Of a stretch of DNA of 64,000 bases, positions 12,892-24,900 are shown one piece after another. The DNA is taken from assembly GCA_036971615.1 (NCBI GenBank), contig JAYKKR010000032.1, positions 124,001 through 188,000 of the forward strand, written 5' to 3'. Positions within the stretch are counted from its first letter, which is position 1. Every line of letters begins with the position of its first letter. The position numbers and the translations under genes were made by a program. This stretch comes from Amyloporia xantha (taxonomy: Eukaryota > Basidiomycota > Agaricomycetes > Polyporales > Adustoporiaceae). A model generated the notes under the pieces. That model was not told where the DNA came from. It saw only the letters and a list, made by a program, of their open reading frames with translations, and searched no databases.

Positions 12892-15551
12892 TAGATTGGT
12901 TTTTTGGCGCACGCGTTGCGCTACTGACACACGCCTTTCATTATTCGCTTTGTTATGCCGACACGTTCGTATCTTTCGCTTGCTGATTTGTTATCCCCTG
13001 TAGCCTAAATTCTGTATCGACATCCTACTTCTTACTCTTCATGACTACTGGTATAATCAGCCTACTCTCCTAACTACGTCTTCCTGTTATTTGGTATATT
13101 GTAACGTTGTCGCGTCTATGATTCAACTTGGTTTTCACCCTTTGGGCATATTATCTGCAGAAATTTGGCATCCTTGGGTTCTGCGAACGTTCTCACAGGG
13201 TTATGCGAACGAGAAGTGAGTTGCTGAGGATCATGCATCCTGCGAAGCTCGTCGTGACGTGCGGTGGGTAAGTGCCCATATTGTCTTATCATGATCGAAC
13301 CTTTGAGCTTCTGTCACAGGAGTTGAGATATTTCCATTCCTGCTTCTCCTTGACAGGGTATTGCACGATGCCTTGTCGTCCAGATGTGGTGAATGATCTG
13401 GGAACAAAACTGTATCAGACAGCGTATAGAAGAAGAAAAGATGGGCTTCCTCAACAGTTCATCTGTTATCTGTAAGGGCCCAGGCGTTTATGTTACAGAA
13501 ACGCCGTGCATGTCGGGCGGCAGAGAACATGGGGGTCACCGCGCCCGGCGTAGAGGGAAAAAAATATTGTGCTTGAGTGCGCCCATAAGCCGAACAACTG
13601 CGACAACATCCGTGATCGACGATCAGTCGACGATCATAAGGCCTGCAGGTTTGGAAGGGGACTCGCGATGGAGATCTCAGTAGGATAGTCCTTCCAAGGC
13701 GAGACGATCTGGACGATCTCATTGTTCAATAAACATATCGCCGTCTTCAATACGACCTCATACTACCCATTTTCGTTAGCTCTCCCTCTCGCGATGCACA
13801 ATCTAGGAGACGCTTGAGTTTTTCCTCCGCAGGCGCGTATGCGTATGCTTCGACCGTAAGTCCCCGTCTGGCGCCTGTACAATTGATACTGAGGATGCGA
13901 TATCACTATGAAGAACACATGCCGAGGACAAGGCCGTTTATATTTATAGAAGGTTCCTACATACTAGGAAAGACTTGCGTTGTTTCATTCAACGATCTCT
14001 GCGTCCATGTCCGAGTTCTTCTGCGCCGTCGACTCTGCAGAGCGCTCGGGACGAAGCGCGCGCTGGGTGGATCTATAGTTTGAATGGAAAAGGAATGAGC
14101 TTCGGTCACAAGGTATTGTCTCACAGCCAGGACTCAATACTGTTGGACTTGTTGGCACTGCAATTCATGCATGGGGAAATGGGTTCAAGTTCGTGTTACA
14201 TATCTTCAGCGAAACTTGCGGGCGGCCTCGAGGTTAGAGTCAGGAATAAATTGACCGGGTCGGAGCATCGATGTAGTTGGCCTATCACGCAGTACGGCGA
14301 AACGTATCCACGAAATTCCAGGGATCTAATGCGCGCGTATGGCGCCTTCCTGGGCGCATGAGCGGCCTGTTCTTGCGTGCATAATTAGCATCAATACAAT
14401 TCTCGCGGGGCCCGGAGTCTGAGGCGATGGGGCACGGATATTTCCTACCAGATTCTGCGACCTCACGGCGCATGCATCATACCAGGAACGCAGAATCACG
14501 AATCCCCGTGCTCTTCTGGCGTTCTGCACGGGCACGAATGCATGTTCGTAAACTAGTCCGTATTCGAATCCAGCTACCACATGATACGCAGGAGCCATTC
14601 TAAGCCGCATGACGCAGAGTGAGAAATTTAGTACACGGAGCGCGTCGATGTTTTATGACGGAACGACGATATCTCCTCTGCTCGGCCTGGAGAGATCACT
14701 ATGACGAACGCCAAGCTACTCGTCATGGTCTATTGTAGGTGCCCCATTCCCAGGGAGCACAAAGAGACGGCGGCGAGCGGTATCGAGCGGTATCGATGGG
14801 AAGATGGCACTCCCCGACTGATTGAATGGAGGAAGGAAAGGAGGGTACAATTGTCCGAAGATTTGGCCTCCCGCCATGCGTAAGTCGCGGCGATGCTTAC
14901 AGCGCATTTGGTCGAGGCTAGACTGTTTCCCCCGTCGCCCGCCTCCCGTCCTGCGGCCACAAGAATATCTACGCAGAACAACGCACTTTTCGATAACGCC
15001 AGCATGCCGGATCCAGCACATTCAAGTCCCTCTTGTGATATCAACAGTTATCTTCCACCCATGAAGTCGCTGATAGGACTGAGAGGTTGAAAATTATGCA
15101 AGACGAGAACTGAGAACACCAAGTCGACGGTACTATCGTCCAAAATCAAGAAAACAATTCACTGGTGTAGTTACGACATCGCATACCCAAGTCACCGCGG
15201 GCAAGTTCAAAACAGCTCGAGTTAGATAAGGTCGCCAAGTGGACGCAAAATTTACGAATAGTGAGCTGACCTACCGACGTGAGGAGCATGAATATCATCA
15301 CGGCGCGTTTTAGATGGGCTCATGCAATCAAGAAAGAAAGGACATCTCTCCAATTACTCCACCGATGTCCTTTCTCTTCCACAAGCGACGTCATAAATCC
15401 CTTCTCGTGCAGAATATTCCCTCCAGCCGTCTCCGCAAGCTTTGTGTTCGCTCTGTATTTGCTGTTAGATTTGAGCCGGGAGCCACAGAGTGAAGAAATA
15501 TATCCGTGCTTGAACTGGACTACGCCAGCAAACACGTAAGGAATCGAGTAC
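12892..15551. other. no confident gene
   Basis: This covers 2.7 kb downstream of the transcription factor. Short frames of 60-130 codons occur on both strands (for example 13975-14361 plus and 14716-15044 minus), but none shows a recognisable motif, and splice signals do not extend them. The 3' UTR of the transcription factor gene presumably occupies the first few hundred bases. Confidence 0.4.
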
Positions 15552-15559
15552 GAATAATC

Positions 15560-16171
15560 GAGAACGTCCTGTCGGTGGGGAGTCTGGTTCGCCGAACATG
15601 TTCGGCGGACACGTTCGGCGAACCGTGCCTGGCGCTGTGACAGTGTGATGTGAGGCCACATGGACTATATCTCCCTAAATTGGTAGGTCAAAGCGGGTGG
15701 CGCGGCGGGCCCGGGCAGGAGCAGGAGCACGCACTGGCCCGCATTTGGTGACTGATCCCCGTCGGCGACTGGCGCAAGGGGCGCATTCCTCTTATAGCAA
15801 TCCCGTCGCTTTCATTGTCAAGAGCCTGGGGCTCACCGTGGCTAATTCAGATGAAACATGTTACCTCTACTTAGGCAACTTCATACCTGGTATATACAAA
15901 AGGAATCCTCTGTCACACTAGCTTCATGTGTGGACACTGCTGTGGACAGCAGTGGGCCTCGACAGAGTCGACATACCCCCCCCCCCGCTTGGCCCGTGGC
16001 CGCTGGTGGGCCAACGCTCAGCCACAATGGCGGGCTGATACCTATTTTGGAAACTGCGACGGCCAATAAGCGCTCGCGAGTACTGGTAGTCACAGCTGTG
16101 TCACCGTGTGACGTTCCATGTTCGGTGTTCGGTGTCCGGCGAACGAACCTCCCCGTGGACAGGACATTCTG
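15560..16171 (+). mobile_element. hAT-like non-autonomous DNA transposon (MITE), copy A
   Basis: This is a 612-bp element flanked by a perfect 8-bp target-site duplication, GAATAATC, at 15552-15559 and 16172-16179. Its ends are imperfect terminal inverted repeats: GAGAACGTCCTGT on the left and CAGAATGTCCTGT on the right (read inward), each continuing through GGGGAG and GTTCGCCG. An 8-bp duplication and CAG-type ends are features of the hAT superfamily. There is no transposase gene; the longest frame inside (74 codons) has no coding character. An apparently identical copy of the same length lies in the opposite orientation at 48068-48679, and both have an 11-C run, which argues for recent movement. 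The host must encode the transposase elsewhere. Confidence 0.88.
15591..15640. repeat. subterminal palindromes of the MITE
   Basis: Just inside the left terminal repeat the motif GTTCGCCGAAC and its complement GTTCGGCG occur several times in both orientations, forming a small cruciform-capable block. A related TTCGGTGTTCGG block with GTTCGCCGG lies inside the right end near 16118-16148. Clustered short subterminal repeats are typical transposase-binding regions in hAT elements; that role here is inference. Confidence 0.55.
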
Positions 16172-16179
16172 GAATAATC

Positions 16180-16762
16180 AAAGTAAATACTATCCTAGGT
16201 CACGTGATCCATATGTACCGAGCATAGATACTGGAAATTCCAACATTTGCAGCATCCCGGCCAATACCGCCAGTCTTGCTTCGCACCTCCGTCTTCTAGC
16301 GGTAATTCGCGAAAGATCTGGCATGGCATATACTGAATCGGATCGTCAGTGTTCTGCGCCGGTTTTGTGTGCAATCAAACAGGTGTCAGGAATCTTTGTT
16401 GGAGCGTGACGGAAAGATTATCAAAGACTCACCATACTTTCACTAGCGAAGAGAGACGTCGTTACTATTCTGGGGCACAAGACCCGGTTTCATGATCATG
16501 GCACTGCTGCGATAAGAAGAGAGAAGGAAAAACACTGTCTTCCTTGATGAATGAATGGGAAAGTGCAGAAATCAACGACTAGGCCTGATCACCAGCAGCA
16601 GAAAAAAAAGTGTGTACCTGCCTGGGCGCTGGAAACTACTATCGTCGAAACATACGTACTTGACGAGCACGATCAGGGCACGCCGATGACAGGTCCTGTT
16701 ACCGAACTCACAGGGCCGTCCGTGAATTAAGTGGCCGCAGCAGATCACCCTAGCAGTATTCA
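16180..16762. other. no gene seen
   Basis: This spacer lies between the MITE and the LINE. No motif, repeat or coding frame with support was seen. It ends with the upstream copy of the LINE target-site duplication at 16763-16777. Confidence 0.4.
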
Positions 16763-16777
16763 GAAATACACGATCAC

Positions 16778-17906
16778 CCCCTGGCATAGGGACGCTACCT
16801 GCGTGCCCGGCGCGAGACCTCTACGTGGTCCAGGGGACTAGTACCCTCACTTGAGGGGAAGCAAACGAGCGCAGGGGAAGGGAGGACACGAAGACTACGG
16901 GTACGTCTCTGAGCACACGATGAAAACTAACGCTACTCCCGTAGACTCTAGAAGCGGCGTCGGACACGCAGACCCACCTACGACACATCATGAGATACGT
17001 CGAGGACCGAGGTAGGCCCAAGCAGCTCAACCCACCCCTCCCCATAGGAGAAACCCTCCCGACCGACACGTATCACCTCCCGTTGAACCACCCACCCGAA
17101 CCCAATATCCAAACACGATTCCCCAGCGGACCCCCCCTCCCACGACAAGGACAAAAGACGAGACACCACCAGCACAAAACGACCTTCGAGAACGAAACCG
17201 ACACCCGACACCAGCCATAACGCCCCCCCGCCCCGTCCAGCCAGTCAGAACCGGCCGACAGACCCGACGAGCCACCGGCGCTGTCCGACGCCACCGACCA
17301 CCTGCGCGGCAAACCGCCAGGCCTAGACCACCCGCCCCAAAAAGAACCACATGACACCCCACGACCAAGAGCTGTAACGGCCACACCTAATCCGCACCCT
17401 GCCCCCCGAGACGTACTACCATTTACTGCAATTGAACAAATAAATATGCCCATACACCAACAAATTAGCTACCCATATGATTTAGTGTACCCGTTGCCCC
17501 TGACCCTAATATGACCAACCACCCCAGAATAAAAAAGATAAGACGACCTGATCCTCATGCAATTAGGATGACACCCAAAAGATCCCCCATGATGGAACAC
17601 ACCAAAACGCACCCGGTACTAATTCGTATTAAAAATAAAAAGAATCCTTGCCCCCGCCACACCCCCAAATATCACCCCTGACGCTAAAGGAGGCCTCGAC
17701 CTCTCGCGTAAAATTCTATTCAAATGTCGGCAATCCCGATGAGCCCAACAAAATCAAACAGACACCCACTCACGCCCACAATTATAACCGTTAAAAAGTG
17801 ACATCGTATCGAGCAAAAAAAAAACCAAACCGCCCCCTACCAGAAGCTACACCTTGAAATCCCTCCACAGAATCCACCGACCCGCACAAAACTGTCCGCA
17901 CACAGA
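16778..17906 (+). promoter_or_regulatory. 5' region of the LINE, presumed internal promoter
   Basis: These are the first 1.1 kb of the element, from the junction with the upstream target-site duplication to the first ORF. The strand is strongly C-rich and holds only short frames. A LINE of this type must carry its promoter downstream of its own start, so this stretch is where it should lie. No TATA box or other defined motif is evident. Confidence 0.4.
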
Positions 17907-18523
17907 ATGGACAACCCCTCCAACTCCCCCGACTTACCGTCCCGCTTCTCGGATGACAGTCTACCGCCCCACACCCCGAGGAAACCACAAGGCGACTGGA
18001 GCAGACACACCTCCGATGCAAACCGCCCCCGTTACACGTCCGAGCAGCCTCCACCCCCGACCAGCAACAGAGCCAGTGATCTGCCACGGCACGAACACGT
18101 GATCATCATCGGACCGTGCCAGCCGGCAGAAGGATGGTCCGAGGACATCGAGAACGGCTGGCAAACCAACCAAACTGATCAACCCGAACCGACCCACCCG
18201 CCCACCGACGCTACCCGCATCGAAGTCCTGTGCCAGCGCCCTGGCTCGACCGCGACCTCGCCCTGGTACGCAATCAGCGCCCCCAAGTCGGCCGTAAAAA
18301 CGGGCGCTCAAATATTGATCGGGGAATCCACCGTCACCATAACCGCCATAGTAAAACAGTCGAGAGGATGGATCGTCCTCAGGATCAACGAGACCAGCAC
18401 ATCCACCGACCACTACCTCGCCCTGCCACGAAAATGGGTCGCGCTCTCACCGGTGGAATACCTATGGTACATCCTACAATACCTGTGGCTCAGCGAGGAC
18501 ACCCAGGAGTGGGACAGCGTGTG
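17907..18523 (+). CDS. LINE ORF0, protein of unknown function
   Basis: The ATG at 17907 (context CACAGAATGG) opens 205 codons. The first 65 residues are Ser/Pro/Arg/Asp rich and probably disordered. The rest looks folded, with alternating hydrophobic stretches (EHVIIIGP, GAQILIGESTVTITAIV, GWIVLRINETS, VEYLWYILQYLWL), suggestive of a small beta-rich domain ending in a helix. I recognise no family, and standard LINEs do not have this ORF. A strong intron signature begins in the last codons: donor GTGAGT at 18521, branch ACTAAC, acceptor CAG at 18572. Splicing it leaves the same C-terminal residue and a stop, so it changes the UTR rather than the protein. It could be a regulator of the element or a captured host exon. 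Confidence 0.6.
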
Positions 18524-19061
18524 AGTACAACCGCACAGCCACCTGTAAACGCCGGGACTAACGCGCTACCAGCTGACCGCCGACGCACGGACCAAGACGC
18601 ACCAAATACCAAAAACAGACCAGGCAACACCGGCCACGACACGTCGATATGTACAATATATCCTTTTTCACCCCCCCGTAATACGTCCACACCCGTACAT
18701 ACACCTAGACCTCCCGGCCCCTGCGCGCCCCCTGCACCGATGCCCCTCCTCTCCACGTCACACTTACCCTATTCGAGTACATTACCTGAAATCACGCCCA
18801 ACCCGCAGCGCTTCCCTGCCCGCGTACGACCCGAACGCCCTAGACCGACGACGAAAATGACCAAACAAACGACCCTGCGCGAGGGGGACGCGCCAACGCG
18901 GCCCCTCGTTTCTGACGACGGGCCCTGAACAAGCCAAAGGGTACGAGCAGAAAATCACTTAAATACCCACAAACCAACTGACCTCCCGACATTGACGAAT
19001 TCCCGCCAATACCACCCATCGAACTCGCAGCTAGCTTAGTGAATCGGCCCCTACCTCCACC

Positions 19062-21240
19062 ATGTCTACTGTCAATGACGCTACTCACACCGAAGCAAGC
19101 TCCGCAACCTCGCCGATGGAGGACATTCTCCCCCTGAGCGCGCGCGACACGACGCCGACCCCGAGCACGCCCGACAAGGCAGACTCAAACTCGGTGAACT
19201 CGGATACATCCACGACGTCCGGCGATACGGTCAAGGACCCTCAACACGACGCGGTCATAACCACAGGGAACCCAACCCCGCTCTCTATCGAAGAGGATAA
19301 AAAGGTGTATTACACCCGGGGTAAGTAGCCGTACCCCCTCACGAAGTGCGAACACAACACTTACCCCCAAACGCCCTCTAACTACAGTCGCCGACCGCCT
19401 CTTTGCAGACGACTCGCCGCCCCGCACTCCTAGACCGTGTTTCGAAGAAGCGTACAGTCTCGGGCTCACCGACCCCGACTCAGACACCGAGGAGCCGCAC
19501 ATGCCGTGCATCTACGTCGGTCGCGCTACACTGAGAACCGCCAGCACAGAGCTCCCCGGAGTCGAAGAGTCCATGCACAACCCCCGAAACGTCCACTGGA
19601 CCGCGACCCCCGCTGGTTTCGTGCTCCGTCCCTCCACCCCGCCGAACACCACCAGACCTCGCCGCCAGGATACCCCCCACCCCCACAAAGCGGACCCCTC
19701 GCAGCACACTCTCACCCGCGGCATGACACGCAACGACATCGCACGCCTGATGGGCCCGCCCGACCGACCGCTCGACCACTTCACAGAAGAGGGTCTCCCC
19801 TCAAACCTCAGTCAGGAGGAAGCAGACACCGGGGACGAGGAAGCGATCCTCAAAAGGAAACGCCAGAGAATCGACGACGGTAGCCCATCGAACCGCTCCG
19901 CCCGGTACGCAACCGCGCTGACCGGCACCTCCCTAAAGGGCAAGGCCCCGTTATTCCCGCGCACGGCGAGTGAACCCCCCTTCAGCCAGTCTGCGTCCAC
20001 GCACCCTAGCCATGAGACGCTCACGAACACCGCAGCAGCCGCCCCACCCAACGACCAGACCAACGCGGACGCCCCGCCGCAGGACTCCGAAAAGAATAAC
20101 GACTCCCTCGACGACGAGTTCAACTCCCATCTCGCCAGCCTGCGCGCGCTCACCCCCCTGGCGAACGGCCCTGGCACGCCGCTACCTGCAACCCTCACCC
20201 CCAGACCGACCACAGGCTTCCCCAAGATACACGGCGACAGGGTCATACCCCAACTCGCGAATATAGACCCGACCCAGATCCGGACATGGAAGGCGATGCG
20301 AGACCCAAAAGTACTAGTGCAGATCTACGGCTTCAAGGCCACTGGGACGGAGCGCCTTGTCTACCTTCGAGAATCTCTAGCCTGGGCGATAAAAGACATC
20401 TGCGGCACGCAGGCTGTCCTTATCGCGGCGCCTACCCCAAGAACACTCTCGACATTAGCAAGTGACCAGCCAATCTCCTTCTTAGCTCACGGCTTCGATA
20501 GCGGAGTCCAAGAACAACTCATATCTCAGTATTGCTACTCCACCAAAAACATAACCTTCTTCTGCAATCGATTCCAATGGGAGGTACCGACTTTCGTCTG
20601 CGGAGTCACCGGGCTCGAGGTCACCGCCCAGTCATCCCTACGCCGGACGGTGGGCCAACGCATCAACACCAAACCCACTAGAGACCTCATCGCGCGCCTC
20701 GCCCGCTACCACCCCACTTTCGGCCTGATGACCCCCGAGGAAGCTATCGTCAAGGTCCTGGACTCAATCCGAGTTGTCGAGCTACCGACGAAGGGGAGAC
20801 ACGGCGTATCCATCCCAACCACGAACGTCTACATGGAATCTCCAACGACGAATGCAGCTGACTGGACAATGTGGAGGGACCATATCTACCGAACGGACTG
20901 GAGCAACGGGCAGCCGGGCCATGCCTCCGGCGCGCCGCCCCGCACCTGCGATGGGTGCCACGGCGCCGACCACCCCCGCGGCCTCTGCCCATACCCGCTA
21001 CTCCCCGGCTGGAACGGCCCCCCCCCTACCACGATTTACCCAGACGCCCCCTCCCGACCAACGCTCTCGATCTACAGCTCGGAGTTCCAGACCGCGGCGC
21101 TAGGCCAAATCGGCCCTCCGTATCCCACCAGAGGACGAGGCGCGAGCGGTTCGAGGCAACCGGGAGGAAGGAACGTACCGAGGGGATCGCAACGAGGAGG
21201 CAGGGGACGAGGGAGGCAAGCGAACTCTCACCCGTACTAA
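19062..21240 (+). CDS. LINE ORF1, nucleic-acid-binding protein with CCHC knuckle (spliced)
   Basis: Exons 19062-19320 and 19388-21240 join to 703 residues. The 67-nt intron has GTAAGT, a CTAAC branch site and TACAG, and the join (YYTR / VADRLFADDSPP) restores frame. Unspliced, the upstream frame stops at once, and an ATG at 19501 would give a 579-residue form. The N-terminus is acidic and Ser/Thr rich with a Lys/Arg patch (KRKRQR). A central folded domain follows (about residues 390-590). A CCHC knuckle (Cys607, Cys610, His615, Cys620) is followed by an RGG-type tail. This is the expected ORF1 role: coating the element RNA and helping reverse transcription. The ATG context CCACCATGTC is good. 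Confidence 0.85.
19321..19387 (+). other. spliceosomal intron inside LINE ORF1
   Basis: This 67-nt intron runs GTAAGT...CTCTAACTACAG, with the branch site about 10 nt from the acceptor, exactly like host introns in this window. Its length is not a multiple of three, and only its removal fuses the 86-codon upstream frame to the long ORF1 frame. An element that copies itself through RNA should lose such an intron unless unspliced RNA is the template. Confidence 0.7.
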
Positions 21241-21501
21241 GCTGGGATGGAGTCCAGCCCGACCCGCACGCCGTCCCCGAATGCAGTAGACTACCTTGAT
21301 GACTGGACGTAGAATTGACCCGCTAACGACCTTACGATACGCTATCCGAGTAGCACGACCCCACATGACCCCCATGACGATACGATACCTTATGAATTGT
21401 ACACCGCGTTGGGCAGTAGCCCCCCTCTCTTGCCTCGAGCCGTGCGAGCTTACGCCTACTATTGACGTATCAACACACGACAGCATGACAAGCCCTCAGG
21501 A

Positions 21502-21544
21502 GTAAGTACCCTCAATGTGAACACTATACTAACCCGCACAACAG
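21502..21544 (+). other. candidate intron between LINE ORF1 and ORF2
   Basis: This is a 43-nt stretch with donor GTAAGT, branch ACTAAC and acceptor ACAG. It interrupts a short frame starting near 21299 (MTGRRIDPLTT...), and splicing lets that frame run on to about 21670. It is at the lower limit of intron size here. The protein consequence is unclear; it may act on initiation at the downstream ORF. Confidence 0.4.
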
Positions 21545-21591
21545 GAAGGTCACCAACCCGCAACAAACTCCCCCTGCGCCAGTAGGAGAAA

Positions 21592-21873
21592 ATGACACGG
21601 GACATGAGCCCCTACGCCAAAGCACAGGAGGAGGCGGCCGCAAGGCACCAGGGTTTTCCGGCCCTTAAACCACCCTGGTGCGCCCCTACCTCGCCCAAAT
21701 ATACTGACCGCCCCTCCACGCGGGACAGGAAAGCGAGACAGGCATCACCCACTGACGCTCCCATCGAGGGGCGTCGCAAACGGAGGCCTATTCAGGCCAT
21801 GACTAGCCGTGCCGAGAGGCTCAAGCCGCCCGAACGACCTGCAGCCCACCCGGACGGACTCCAGGCTCAGTAG
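21592..21873 (+). CDS. short LINE frame just ahead of ORF2, same frame as ORF2
   Basis: An ATG at 21592 opens 93 codons rich in Arg, Pro, Ala and Lys (a disordered, basic leader). It ends at a TAG (21871), and 16 codons later comes a TGA (21922). The ORF2 frame then opens at 21928, in the same phase. This could be the original N-terminal part of ORF2 cut off by two stop codons, or a leader ORF used for reinitiation. No intron was found that would remove both stops. Confidence 0.45.
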   Translation: MTRDMSPYAKAQEEAAARHQGFPALKPPWCAPTSPKYTDRPSTRDRKARQASPTDAPIEGRRKRRPIQAMTSRAERLKPPERPAAHPDGLQAQ

Positions 21874-21927
21874 GACCGGCATCGTCACCTAAGGAAGGTC
21901 TGGCGACCTCCCCACCCTGGCTGATCG

Positions 21928-24900
21928 TTGCATGCCAGGGACGGTAAACCAACGCCCACACACAGAAACACTCCCCCCCCCAATCTGGCCCCACAAAATG
22001 GTAACGGTTCTCAGCTCCCAGGCGCCGGAGGGGAGGAGGATCCTCCCGCCGACCCCCTCCCCGAAGACGGCCCCCAGGAAAACGGTGGCGGACCACCCCA
22101 ACAGATGGACCACCCCGACCCCGCGCTGTCCCAGCCGGGTGTCGAGCCCATGATCGGCGAAAGACCGAGCTCACCACCGAGCGCAAATCCCCGACAACAA
22201 CGGCGCGCACCCCGCTCATCGCCCACCCCAATAAAAAAGAACACCAGAGCGTCCCTACTCGTAGCATCACTAAACATGCGTGGCCGCGGCGGACTCGACC
22301 CCCTGGCAGACAACAATAAATGGAACTCCATAAACGCGTTACTGCGTGCAAAACGAATCGGGGTGCTCGCACTGCAGGAAACCCACCTTACCGACGACTT
22401 CGTCGTCCGCCTGCACTCCATATACGCCAGACGCATGAAAATTTTCTACTCGTCCTGCCCGGAAAGACCGAACACAAAAGGTGTCGCGATTGTACTCAAC
22501 AAAGACGTCACTAACATTGACGGAGTAACAGAACACGTACTAATCCCCGGGCGGGCCATAATGCTCACCATCCCGTGGCACCAGACACACCTCCTCCACG
22601 TCCTAACCGTCTACGCGCCCAACGCGCCCAACGAGAACGGCGCTTTCTGGACAGCCCTCGACGAACTCTGGTCCGTGCAGGACCTACCCGAACCAGACAT
22701 CGTCCTGGGGGATTTCAACGTAGTGGAAGAAAGCCTCGATCGACTACCAGCCAGACCTGACTCGTCCACGGCACGAACGCCCCTCACGAACCTCCTCAAT
22801 CGAAGGCAACTCAAAGACGGATGGAGGGAGACCTTCCCCGACACCCGATCCTACACCCACACTCAATACACCAGCGACCACCCCAGCTTCTCACGTATCG
22901 ACCGAATCTACGCCACCGAACAGATAACCGCCTCCGCGACGGACTGGCAGATCGACAGCACACCCCTGAATTCCGACCACCAAATGGTCTCGGTCCGAAT
23001 CACCCACCGGGATACCCCCCACATTGGGCCAGGCCGCTGGACCCTGCCCCTCCACCTCCTCGCCCACCGAGAGTTCCTGCACGACGTTGACAACCTAGGA
23101 AGAAAGCTCGAAGCAGAGCTGCGGAGATGCCAAACCAGGACGCAGACAAAAAACCCCCAGACCCTCTTCCAAGAATTCAAAGATGCTGTAATATCCACAG
23201 CTCGCAAGCGAGCCAAGACGGCCGGTCCGAAAACGGAGGTCAAAATACGGAACCTAAAAGTCCAACTAGACCTCACTCTAAATCACCCCGACATCGACTC
23301 AGACAGCACGCTGCAAATGACTGGAGCACTAATCCAAGAACGCATAACATCACTAGAACGCGATCGCAACCTGACAGCTCGAAACACCACGGCAGCACGG
23401 TACCGCCTAGAAGGCGAGTCAATCAGTAAGTACTGGTCGGCGATAGGGAAAGCCCGAAAACCGCGCGACGTCATATACTCGCTGGCCCACCCAGACATAA
23501 CGCCCACTAAGTACGAAACACGATCCGACAAAATGGCGGAACTAGCCAGGGACTACCACGACGCGGTACAAGTTCAAGGCCCCGTAACCCCCCCAGAGGA
23601 AAGGGCACAAGTAATAACAGAGGTCCTTGGTCACATTGGCAGAACCCTTGGAGGGCAGGGGAGCGCATCCCTGGCATCCCCCCTCACGGAAAAAGATGTA
23701 GAAGCCGCACTCGACGGCACCGAGAATGGTAAGGCAACAGGCCTCAACGGCCTCCCCTATGAACTCTGGAAAATCCTCCGAACGACGTATAACGACCGCC
23801 GCAAGGGAGGCCGGCCGGCCTTCAACTGCATCCGAACCCTCACCAAGGTCTACAACGACATTGAACTCTGGGGTATGGCCCCAGGGACCCATTCCACTGA
23901 CGGATGGATGTGCCCCCTGTATAAGAAAAAAGACAGAAGGGAAGTGGCCAACTACCGCCCCATAACACTTCTCAACTCTGACTACAAGATTTTCACCAAA
24001 GCTCTGTCGATGAAACTAGCGGAACAAGCACCCTCCCTCATCCACGAGGACCAAGCAGGATTTGTCCCAGGCCGGAGTATCTTCAATCAAGTTAAACTAT
24101 CTAAACTCATGATAAACTACGCAGAAGCTGTCGAGGAAAACGGCATCATAGTCGCCCTAGACCAAGAAAAAGCTTACGACAAAATCTCCCACGACTACCT
24201 CTGGAAAACACTCGCAGCATTCAAAATCCCAGACCAATTCATTAACACCGTACGATCTCTCTACGACGGAGCAGAAACAATCGTGCTGGTGAACGGTGAG
24301 AAAAGCTCCCCTTTCCGCGTAACGCGAGGGGTACGTCAAGGAGACCCCCTATCTTGCCTCCTGTTTGACCTGGCCATCGAGCCACTAGCCTGCATGCTAC
24401 GCAACTCCAACCTGAAGGGGTTCACAATCCCCGGATCAGAGCACCGAATCATAACTTCACTCTTTGCAGACGACACGACCGCTTTCCTCTCGGAGGCCGA
24501 TAACTTCCAGGACCTCCAGCAGATCCTATCCACCTGGTGCATCGCATCCCGCGCCAAGTTCAATGTAGAGAAAACGGAAATCATTCCCGTCGGCACCCCA
24601 GACTACCGTGCAAGTGTACTCGAACATAGACGTTTAAGACCCACCGCCGACCCTATCCCGATGGACATCCATATCGTGCCGGATGGCGTCGCCATCCGCT
24701 CCCTAGGAGCATGGATTGGTAACAACGTCGACAACACCACACCCTGGGTCGCCGTCCTGAAAAAAATCAACAAATCACTGACCCACTGGGAGCTCTGCAA
24801 CCCGACGTTACGCGGACGGAGCCTCATAGTCCAGATGGTCGTCGGGGGCATGACGCAATACCTCACCGCCGTCCAAGGCATGCCAAAGCCTGTGGAGGAA

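Noticed and set aside
15697..15921. 74-codon frame found identically in both MITE copies
   Set aside because: It is identical only because the MITEs are identical; no codon bias, motif or start context supports a gene.
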